NCBI GenBank assembly: GCA_031763025.1
Contig: JASSKH010000050.1
Coordinates: 1,240,001 to 1,304,000 of the forward strand
Reading direction: 5' to 3'
From: Macrocystis pyrifera
Taxonomy: Eukaryota > Sar > Phaeophyceae > Laminariales > Laminariaceae
DNA length: 64,000 nt
Shown here: in pieces, positions 37,070-46,585 of the stretch
How the letters are laid out: each line of letters starts with the position of its first letter
Numbering within the stretch: position 1 is the stretch's first letter
Translations under genes and position numbers: made by a program
Notes under the pieces: model-generated
What the model saw: the letters and a program-made list of their open reading frames with translations, nothing else
What the model was told of the DNA's origin: nothing
Databases searched by the model: none

Positions 37070-37660
37070 CTCATTCGTCAGGATCGCGCCGTCGCTCGAC
37101 ACCGTTTGCTCCATAATTAGTTGGGCGGCCTTGGACCCTCGTTGTCGCTCGCCGTCGCTCGCTCGCTCGCGCTGTCGATCGCCAACCGCCGCTCTCGCCC
37201 ACCGTACCTTGGTCGGTCGCGCCGTCGATCTATCGCTCTTTCGCTGCCTTACCCTGAGAGTCCCGTCCACCGCAGTGCGTGCTGCACGCAGCCATCGCTC
37301 GGTCGGTCACGCCGTCGGTCGTCGACCATCGCTCTTCGTTAGCTTGTTCGCTCGCTCGATCGATCGTTGATCGTCCGTTGATCGTCCGTTCGCTCGGTAT
37401 AGGTTAGGCGCTGCCCGCTCGATCGATAGATCGGTCGATCGTGCCGTCGCTCGATCTCGTCGCTCCGTACTTAATTTAATGACCTTGGGCCGTGGTCGTC
37501 GCTCGCAGGCGCTCGCTCACTCACTCAGTCAAACACGCCGTCGCTCGACCACGTCGCTCCGTAGTTAGTTGGGCGGCCTTGTGCCACAGTCATCGCTCGC
37601 CGTCGCTCGGTCGGTCGCGCCGTCGGTCGCCAACAGCCGCTCTGGTATTGTGTAAAACAA
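37070..37660. repeat. CGCTCG/GGTCGGTCGCGCCGTCG-rich tandem region
   Basis: Short words (TCGCTCG, CGATCGAT, GCGCCGTCG) repeat densely. A larger unit beginning (A/G)TTGGGCGGCCTTG at 37120 and 37568, with a relative at 37475, indicates tandem growth at two scales. It lies directly behind the LINE fragment. Confidence 0.7.
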
Positions 37661-38419
37661 AATAAGGCCGTAGGCCGTAGGCCGTAGCTTGTACGACAAT
37701 TGTCTGCAGGTGAACTTCTGATACTCCGGTGAACAGCGCGTACAAAAATGGTTGATACAAAATACCAGACGCCTGGTACCGTATACGAGGCATGTATTTG
37801 TTGGAAGATGAGCAGGCGTTATATGAACCACATCACCGATGTTCACAACCGCGTACCCGCAAGACTCTCTGAGTACTGTAGACGCAACACTCCTATCCGA
37901 GATCTGGACTGGAGTTTTTTACGATTTTGCGTGCGTACGTACGGTACAGGGTATATTTGTGCATCGAAGAAGGAGGACTATCGGGGCTCCTCATCTGAGT
38001 AACTACATACAGTACAGTGAATGTTGCTTCACTATAAACCGTTATTTTTGACCACCTACACCAGTACACCCAGTGTCCGTCCTTATTCCTTTTCCTAGAG
38101 AGATACGAGTTGTGTGGTCACAGACTGTGAGACAGCGCAAATATATAAATATAAGAACAATCGCAAAAATGGGTAAAGCTAGTGAAATGCCAAGGTAAAA
38201 ACACTCCCCTGTGACTTGTTTTCCTTCTTTATCTTGCAGTAGCCAGGCTTGAAAAAGGTAGCAGAACTACCGGGGGGGAGCTACCATGGCACATCTCGAG
38301 CGACGACTCGCTCTTTGGGATATTTCTTTGCTGAACTGTTCAAGTCGTCGCACGAAACGTAAGACGCTTCCACCCACGACCGACGGAGTGGCCGGGAGTT
38401 ACGCGCCGGGAAAAAACGT
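37661..38419. other. no supported gene
   Basis: Short ORFs only. GTAGGCC is repeated three times at about 37668-37686. A pyrimidine-rich acceptor-like CTTCTTTATCTTGCAG ends at 38240. Confidence 0.25.
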
Positions 38420-38429
38420 TCAAAGGTCT

Positions 38430-38690
38430 AGATTTGGCCAGGCATTGTTGCCGTCTCGATCATGCCTAGGGCGCGCTCTGCTACCCCCTTTGAATTGGGG
38501 ACTGTCGACCGTCGTGACTTCCTGCTTGATACCTCGTGATCTACTCAGGTCTGTACGTTCCCTCTCCCAGAATTCACCACCCCCAGTAAGTTGGACGACT
38601 ATCACCCTGAAAGAGACTTCATCAGTCCGAGAATCTGGGAGGAACTGCTTGAACAATTTCACGGTGTCCGACTAGTAGCGCATAAAATAT
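38430..38690 (+). pseudogene. coding-like segment, unidentified
   Basis: One frame reads through MPRARSATPFELGTVDRRDF, a TGA near 38538, then FPLPEFTTPSKLDDYHPERD, ISPRIWEELLEQFHG and VRLVAHKIYPCVL. Charge pattern and composition look like real protein. The PERDFISPRIWEELLEQF stretch vaguely recalls the region behind RT/RNase H of DIRS-like elements, but I cannot name it. A possible acceptor (TGATCTACTCAG) follows the stop, so this could also be an exon start. Confidence 0.3.
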
Positions 38691-38699
38691 ACCCATGTG

Positions 38700-39299
38700 T
38701 GCTGTGAAAAATCGTCGCGCACGATGAAAGTATACCGCTTCCTCCAGAGAGGCTCTACCACCTTAGGTTCATATTAATCCATAAACAACACTTCTTGGTT
38801 TCTTATCTGCTCATGTGTGCGTGGGGTGTTTGATGCCCTTGAGAAGACGCTTCCCCATGGAGCACCCTCTGCGCTCCTACAGCTGTCCCTCGAGGACGAG
38901 TTCTTGCTGCTCCGCGATTTTTCGGAGTAGAACCTCGTGGAAGTGTTCAGCAGCGTAACGGAATTTCGTTGATGTCAATCGCGGACTTGTTTGGCAGTTG
39001 CAATGGGACGAACGCAGCACAAGTATATTCCCTACTATTGCAGTCGACCCGGTAACCGTAAAGGCTATATAGCGTCCTACTCAACGGAAACACGATCGAA
39101 CGCTCTCGCTTGAGTCTGACTACAATCTACATGGGGGCATCATTCGAATCTGTGGCCGTTTTTAACGAGAGTGGAGAGGGAAAATAGGTCGTAGCGGAGG
39201 TCCGGCACGTGCACAACGCTTGCTTGTTGTACGCCCTTGCACGAGACCGTTTCTGGACCGAATCACAAAAACTATACCATCGTACCCTTGGATCGAGCG
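38700..39299. other. no supported feature
   Basis: I see neither a conserved frame nor a repeat partner here. Confidence 0.3.
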
Positions 39300-39399
39300 A
39301 GTTCAGCCATCGGTGATGCGCAGTTCTAAGTTGTATTCTCTGTAGTTGGTCATGCAGTCTGCTGAGAGCGTCATGTGAGTGGAAACTCGATTATCGCAA

Positions 39400-42310
39400 A
39401 TCCAGGCCGCGTCTCCTACCCGCTCCCACCCCCGTACCCGATCCTGCTCCCGCTCCCACCCCCGTACCCGATCCGTCTCCCGCTCCCACCCCCGTCCTAA
39501 CCTCAGTCCCAACATCCGTGCACGCCGCCGCTTGTCCCTAGCCGTTGCAGCAATACGGAGCGTTCCGTCCATGACAAGAATAAAAATCCAGCATGCGGCA
39601 TGAATCCCAGGAGCATGAAGTCCTTGTCCTCTTTAACGATCGCAAACGAAAATGTAATGAGAAGGAAGGAGCAAGGACAGTTAAAGAGTTGGATAGAGGT
39701 TAAGCAGAATTAGCACAGAAGGGAGTAAGACCACGTGCATAGATATCCACTTTGTTTTGGTTTCCCTTGGTTTTCTTTTTCGGGGAATGTTTTGTTCCTC
39801 AGTGTTCAACGTTGAAGGTCATGCCGAACATTGCCGGACGGCAAACGCAATCACAAGAACTACAAACAAGTCCGCATGACGTGTTTATTCAAATTGCTGG
39901 CGTCAGCGATCTACTGCGGAGACCAGCTGAAAGTTCAGAAACAGTACCCCAACAGCGGCAACAAGAGTAGAACATAGCAAAACATCCGTCATGCAATGAA
40001 AACGATGTAAGAAAGTTTTCACAGCGTTGCTGTTTAACGGGCACCCTGCGTACTTCTCACCTTTTGGTTCCCGACCTTGAAGTGGGTATTTACCACGGCG
40101 CCATGGAAGGTGTAGAGATCAGAGCCCCACGGCTGAACTTCCACGCTGGCTACGTAGTACTTGCCGCCAACTCGGCTGTTGCGTTCAACAGTCCGCTGAC
40201 CCTCTACGAACAGAATTTACCTTGTTAAGTCCCTGGGCTCTTGACCTGCTTAACGCGACGTTGCAATAACAGGGTGTGTTTATTTGGTAAGAAAGCGTAG
40301 TTCTGAGATAGGGGGATGGAAGGAGTGCGAAAGGTGACGACAGGAGAAGGAGAAAAATAGTAACCCCTCTTTTGTTCACCTACACAAAGACAAACCAGAG
40401 TTGGAACATGAAATAAAAGACTCTAACCCAAATTCGACCAAGGGAACACTACGCAAGCACTACATTAAAAATGGGGCAAACGAGCCATCCCACAGTAGGG
40501 ATGCACCCGACGTTCCTGAGTCCCTCACATTAGGAACTCAATATCTCACCCGATACAATACTTGGAAAAAAATCGTCCCTGCCATCTGACCAGCACTTGT
40601 ATGCGCTAGCCCTTAAAACGAATACACGGGTATTTTTTTTCCTTTTAACTGGTAGTTCCTCACTTAAGGAACTCAATTGGTCAGAAACCTTTCGCCCAAA
40701 AAGAGCAACCCCCACCGTGGAGTGACTCAAACACGGTGTGTAGAATTCCACCTGAGTGTCACCTTCCGTTTCCCTCTCTCGGTCCATGAGCCCCTCCGAT
40801 GCGTCGTTCTGCTTGAAGACGCGGAAGAGAAGCTTGGCCACAGACCACCTCGTAACTTTACGCACCCGCGTATGACTTTACGCACTTGCGTAAATAGATA
40901 CAACAAAATCGTGTGGCGTGTTGCGTAGTGGTTTCTCCATGCAGCCAGCAACAACGCTTACGGGACGCATGAACACGACGATTGCACGCGATCGGAGAAC
41001 CGCCTCCGGTGGCATGTAGGGAAACTTCCACCTCCTCACCGAACAACATCGTCGTCACATATGCTAGACCTCTGGCGTCGAGGCTCAATGCCTTAGAGTA
41101 TACGACGCACACACCATCGACACCTGGCATGTCTTAAAATGTAAGGTTTCTTCCATACCAGGTTCTGTGAAACCGGTGCATTTCTTACACGGTAGTTTCT
41201 TATATTCTGCGCTTTCATCAACCGCTGCATGTTCTATAGGACAGTTTCTCGTCTCGCTGCGCTCTCAAAATCTATTTCCTCAGCTGTTTTTTCCATACTC
41301 TCCTTATCCCGAGTGAATATCGATCGCTGGTGCTTCATACATGTCTACTTCCCTATCTTGTTGGTCAGGTTGAGCTTAATTTCCAACACCAAGTTTCTTA
41401 TTTTTTCGTGAAGCACTGAGCCTCGATTTCTTGAGCATATTTCCCAAGTGCGGACCAAACGTACAGAGTTAAAGTTGTTTCGTAGTATGTCGCAGTAAGA
41501 AATTTAGCAGGGAGAGCTCGAGGAACATCACATTCAAGCGCTCCGCATTACAAGTCGAGCACAGCAGGGCCAGCAGTAGTTCACGACTAGCCCCAGGCGC
41601 GTTTGCTGCCCTTCGTCTAGTACATACTACTGTAGCAAGTAGAAGTACTGCAGCCTCTAGTCTGCCTGTGTGTACAACAGCCTTCTGTAACTCATGAAGA
41701 GAATACCAGGTACCTGGTACCTGGTATGCAACAAAGGCTAAGTGAACCTGCGTGAGGCCCAAAACAAAAATGGAGCCCAAGATTGGTAAGGTCTAAACCC
41801 CACCACAAACTTGTACTCGTAGTCCCAACCTGGCCAGGTGGACTTGTTTCACTTGCCAGGAAGCGCTCCAGACAAACCACAGCTCCTCAAAGAACACCAC
41901 CGCCTGGTGTGTAACGCGAAGACGGCTATTCCCGGCTCACTCAGCTGTCCCACGTATCACTTCCATTTCTCTCCCAATTCGTCATTGAGAGAGCAGTTGT
42001 CTCGGGTTGCATCACTGCAATCGAGCTGGGATACATCTGAGCTTCCACAACGACCTGTCGACCAAGGTCTATTGGACAAGGTCCAAGGATTGCGTGCTGT
42101 GGTGTGCGCGCTCTCTCCTCAGCTACTTACACTGCGCATTACCCCTTTCGACTTCGGTTCCGTTCATTGCAAACCCTTCGTGCCCAGTGCCCGATGGGCA
42201 CCATTTTCTTTGTTACTTCCATTCAAACAGTCAGTCATTCGTATCCCAGGATTGTCAGTTCAGTTTTCGGGACAATGGTTGGTCTGCCGCAACGTCATCC
42301 AGCCACATCC
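39400..42310 (-). repeat. inverted segmental duplication, copy 2
   Basis: Reverse complement of 13960-16600. At its low end (39418-39500) it holds a minisatellite of about 30 bp (CTCCCACCCCCGTACCCGAT, 2.5 units) where copy 1 has a less regular G-rich stretch. A three-fold TACCAGGTACCTGGTACC-like palindrome lies at 41704-41728, where copy 1 has one unit. Confidence 0.85.
40061..40195 (-). pseudogene. candidate exon B, copy 2
   Basis: A 135-bp counterpart of 15815-15949 with the same acceptor (GTCAG) and donor (AAAAG then GTGAGA). Eight substitutions are all nonsynonymous (among them Ser to Trp and Val-Pro to Phe-His). The upstream exon A in this copy has an in-frame TAA, which argues for a pseudogene. 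Confidence 0.45.
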
Positions 42311-42631
42311 CAGAAGACTCAGGCCTACATACCAAATAATGCCTAGACACATAATACGAAACCCCAGAATATAAATGAAACCATCAGATATCTCCAGACC
42401 AGTATCGAGTACAGCGTATCACAAACACTGCTTAGGTTTGGTGTATGATCGATTTTGGGAGGTATAAGGCATGATTTAAATTGGTCTTACGCAGTGAGAT
42501 ATTCGAACATTATCTTGAAGCTTTAAATAAACATGCCTTGGACCACCTGTAAGCGGTTCGTTGGGAAACAAAATAGGGAAATTGATTACTATTCCTACGG
42601 GAACGCCTGACTATCTTTGGCCTCTTTCCAG

Positions 42632-42780
42632 GCTTGTGATCGGTCGGGTGGCATTTTCGGTGCTAGTGCCAGTGCTAGGTCCTTGAAAGCCAAGCTGGCT
42701 GTGTCACCTTCTTCCGCGTTTCATGGCGGTCAGTATGATACCATACGTGTCACATTAATTTATTGCATGCGGCATTCGTG
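42632..42780 (+). CDS. candidate exon of an unknown gene
   Basis: A pyrimidine-rich acceptor (TTTGGCCTCTTTCCAG) precedes a frame reading ACDRSGGIFGASASARSLKA then KLAVSPSSAFHGGQYD. The donor is not clear. It could belong with the exon at 43627, but the spacing of about 850 bp is filled with satellite units. Confidence 0.3.
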
Positions 42781-42849
42781 GTTGGCGAAACTTGGGACGA
42801 TACGCTTGAACCAGCTAGTTGAGGCTGCCGGTTTCTTCTATAGGCTTTG

Positions 42850-43460
42850 GAGCCAGCATGAGCCTACGTCACCCGAGGAGAATAGAGTCCCATCCACAAA
42901 TCATATATCCTTCTATAAATCTACAACTGCAACAAAGCGGGGACAATAGCGGCGATCTCCCGGGTCGACACAACCCCGCACAGTGTGGAAACCTCAAGTC
43001 CACTTGATCATTCCTAATTAGCAGGGGTTCGCAGAGCTGGTGCCACCCGGAAAAATAAGGTCTCATTCTCGAATCACAAATCTTTGCATACACCTGCAAC
43101 TCCTACATACCGGGGACGAACGTGGTGGGCCCCAGGGTCGATATCACCCGGCACGGTGTGGACACCCCAGTCGCACTGGCCGATTACAGATCGGCTGGGG
43201 TTTGTCGAGCCAGCGCCGCCCGGGGAGGCCCGGGTCCCATAACCGGATCATTGGTTCTCATATATATACTATCTAACAACGCACCGGGGAACAAACCGTT
43301 GGTCTTCCGGGTCGATACTGCCTCGCACGTTGTGGAAACCCCAACCCCACTAGCTGATTACTCATTGGCTGGAGTTCGTGAAGCCAGAGCCACCCGGGAC
43401 ACATAGGGTTCTATCCCGGATAAGAAATCCTTCCATACATCTACAACTACCCTCTTGGAC
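42850..43460 (+). repeat. ~174-bp satellite, forward arm (three units)
   Basis: GGGTCGA(C/T)A marks successive units at 42960, 43134 and 43309. Each unit also carries GTGTGGA(A/C)ACC, a TGATTAC-like block, GGGGTTCG, CCACCCGG and an ATC(T/C)ACAACT-like end. The same unit appears inverted at 44110-44960. Confidence 0.75.
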
Positions 43461-43626
43461 CTTTGAACACTATCATGTCACGGAGTAGGGATGTTCTAAT
43501 AGGAGTTCGTTCGAATTGAACCGTTGTCCGAAGAACGGCGCAGCGGAGCACGTAGGCGTGTAGCAACACACCGCTTGGGGCAATGACCCCAAGCAGTCCC
43601 GCCACATGGCCCTTGCTACCCCTGCA

Positions 43627-43838
43627 GTGTGAGTATCTTGATAATTCAGCATACCCTCCATTTAGGGAGTGTGTATTGACTGGCAGGCCACCGAAGTCGA
43701 GAGGCTGGACAGGAGATTTTGTATTTAAACCGACCAGATGGGAGCAGGAATTTAGCTTCTATCAGCCAGTTCGCGAGCAACTTGAAACGAATTTCCTGCG
43801 GGCTTGGATGTTAGAACTCGAACGAATGAAAGACCCGT
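43627..43838 (+). CDS. candidate internal exon, well-formed splice sites
   Basis: A textbook acceptor (TTGCTACCCCTGCAG) is followed by an open frame of 70 codons (TGT GAG TAT...) and a donor (GACCC then GTGAGT). Residues include PPFRECVLTGRPPKSRGWTG, FVFKPTRWEQEFSFYQPVRE and LETNFLRAWMLELERMKD, with a helical, charged C-terminal part. The composition is protein-like. I do not recognise the family. It sits in the spacer between two inverted satellite arms, which would then lie in the flanking introns. Confidence 0.45.
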
Positions 43839-44109
43839 GAGTTGCTTTGCTCGTGTGACCTTTTGTCGGCTATCCAGCTGAGATGGATGCTGCACTGTAA
43901 ATACTTTGTTGGCGTTACGCCGTTCATTGATAGTGCACAGGGTGCAGGGATTCGGCATGCCTGCTACCCGGCGACTTTCAATTTATTTTGGCACACGACA
44001 AAACCAAACAACGACACACACTCCTGAAACAACCGCAACGAAAAACAAACCAGTGGGGAAGCATTTCTGGACGAATTCACGAAAATCGTTTTCTAAGTTT
44101 TGCCCTACT

Positions 44110-44960
44110 TGGGTTTAGTCATCCGGAGCCGTCGCCTTATCCTCCCCGCGTGTCGCTGGCGCCACGAATCCAAGCCAATCAGTGATGCGGGTAGTGGAAT
44201 GAGGGTTTATCCACCGTGGGGGGCGGCATCGACTCCGAGGGTCATCTTTTTAATCCCCGGTGTGTTGAAATTGTAACTGTATGGAAGTGTTTATGATTCA
44301 GGAATGGCACCCTATCCTCCCCGGACGAAGCTGTTTCTACGGACCTCAGCCAATCTGTGATAAGAGCCAGGATGGGGTGGGGGGGTCTGCAACGTGCGTG
44401 GCGCTATCAACCCGGGAGATCGCCGGTTTCGTTCCCGACTTGTCGGAGTCGCAGATGCATGAATGGATTTCTGACCCGCGGATGGGACCTTATCCTTTTC
44501 CTCTCGAGGTGATGAGGATCCTTGATGCTATCCCAGCCAATCAGCGATCAGCCAGTGGGGTGTTGGGTTACCGCGTCATGCGAGGCGATATCCAGAGCGG
44601 GAACCGGCGTTGCCGTCCCCGGATCTTCGAAGTAGTTAACGTGTGGAAGGATTGATGATCCGTGGATGGGCCCTTGTCCTCCAGAAGTGCGGCGGAGCCC
44701 TACCGCCGCCCCATTCAATCAGTTACGAGCCAGCGGGGTTCGGGTTTCCACACCGTGCGCGGCGATATCGACTGGAGAGATCACCGGTTTCGTACTTGTG
44801 CTGTCGGAGGTGTAGATGTATGGAAACATTCATGATCCGGTGATGGGACGTTACTCTCTCGGGTGGTGCTGGCTCCACGAACCACGACCAACCAGTGATA
44901 GAACCAATGGGGTTGCGGTTTCCACACGTCTCCACATGTGCGATATCGACGGTTCGAAAC
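44110..44960 (-). repeat. ~175-181-bp satellite, reverse arm (about five units)
   Basis: Reverse-complement units are marked by GGCG(A/G)(C/T)AT-type blocks at about 44222, 44390, 44573, 44754 and 44932, each near TGTAGATGTATGGAA-like and GTTTCCACAC-like sequence. Divergence among units is about 20-25 percent by eye. Confidence 0.7.
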
Positions 44961-44999
44961 TCATCCTAGCAAGCATCATGTCGTACTACGGTCGCGCGT

Positions 45000-45674
45000 A
45001 CGACGTAGAGGTACGGTTTAATGAAATATATAGGGCGGTGCCCTCTGGGTGATAACACCAGGGTTAACATGGCGGTTTTGAAAGGACGGTCGGCTCCCGA
45101 TACGGTATACAGGGGCTATAACCTTCATGGAGGTGAGAAACGATCTGGCACGACTTGGTTTATTATGAAATAACTCGTACTACTTAGAACACAATCGTGG
45201 TCGCGATTCGTGATGAACATCACGATTGGAGACAAAGCCACATGTTGTCGAACGTGCCGCGACTGCAACCCACAAGGCACCCACGAAGCACTCAGCCGGG
45301 ATCAACCCTATGGAATGAATGTTCCAACGCCCCGCTTGGATATGCCTGTTGCAGTGTTGTGTTGCGGGCAAGGCGATGCTTGGAATGCGTAACTGAAATA
45401 CCCTCGAAAACGAACATCCAAATACAACCACTATTTGTTTTTCATCACTGGTACTTTTCAGCCTAGCTCTTAGGAGGTTTTACCCTCAGCGATCTTCTGG
45501 ACAAGCCGTGGTCACAGGTGTCATCCCTACCCCCCCCCAGTACGTGCCTTCATTTTTAGTCGCGAATAAGGTTCAGCGTTCCCACTGCTCGTCGATTTTC
45601 ATCCAATGGGACTAACTCACGCTCTCGCGCTTTCCGCTAATCATTTTGTTTAATACAAGAAAAAATCCCTATGA
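45000..45674. other. no supported gene
   Basis: Short ORFs only. Pairs of overlapping frames around 45197-45466 show no motif. Confidence 0.3.
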
Positions 45675-45770
45675 GCATGCACTCGGTCAGACTCGAACCC
45701 ACGAAATTGATCTTGGTAGGCACGCGGACCCCGTACCAAGTCACGGGGGACGCCGGCACTGTACGGGACA
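45675..45770 (-). other. tRNA-like relic, Gly-like loop
   Basis: The minus strand has a GTGGGTTCGAGTCTGAC T-arm (four of five pairs), a GTGACTTGGTACGG D-arm-like block and a GCCTACCAAG loop that resembles a tRNA-Gly anticodon arm. The acceptor stem does not close. I take it as a relic. Confidence 0.3.
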
Positions 45771-46526
45771 TCACCTACTCGCACATATCTCCCAATACGG
45801 CTTTTGCATCACGACTACCGCCACGCAACCTGTGCGACAGTCGTGACTCGTTCATGCTTTTGCTGTTGCATAATGTTTGATGGACAATATGGCCAGGTGT
45901 ACATGACATGGGCCTGAACATCCGGGTATTGGCAAAATCGAGGGTTTTGGTGTGCATCAGATACAGGAGAGTACAGGGTACCGCAGAAGTAGGTGCAAAT
46001 CGCGTGGTACCGTTCGTGAAATTAAAGGGCACGGAAATCTGGCGGACGAAACCCGTTGAGCGACAGTCGTGGGCGGCGTGTGTCCCTGACACGGGCGCGT
46101 GGGGGGTGAGTTTTCTAAGTCTGTATTCCGGCAAATCGTTTGCAAACTCGCAGGTAGCCCAACGCGCAGGCACACCGAGAACTGTTCGTTTGCGTCGTCG
46201 CTCCGTTCTTTCATGCCATCGTTTTGTTCGCTTGTACAATCGCTCGATCGGCTCTTGGTCGCCCGGTTGCAGGTCCGCGGCCGAGGCAAAATTAGCCCGG
46301 GATATACCAAATGGCTTAGTAGGCAGTATTCATCAACTAGAGTGCTTGGATAGGTATCAGGTAGATACTCGTACATAGCGCCCAACAAGCTGAGCGTTGG
46401 TGAACAGGCCGCTGGTGCGTGTCAGCTATCCTTATCCGTCGTATTATCTTGTTAACGCCAATCGTTAAGGGTCAATGTGCAGAAGGAAAGCCAGAGTCAT
46501 ACCGGGAGTGAGATTGCCGGGAGCAG

Positions 46527-46585
46527 ACGGACAGGCAGATATACAGGGAGACAAACAGACAGACAAACAGACAGGCAGACAGGCT
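46527..46585. repeat. microsatellite, (ACAGACA/GACAGGCA)n
   Basis: CAGAC and CAGGC words repeat about a dozen times. The 3' flank of GT23 copy 1 has no counterpart, so the expansion is specific to copy 2. Confidence 0.85.

Noticed and set aside
37121-37370. Ser/Arg-rich ORFs
   Set aside because: These are translations of the CGCTCG simple repeat.
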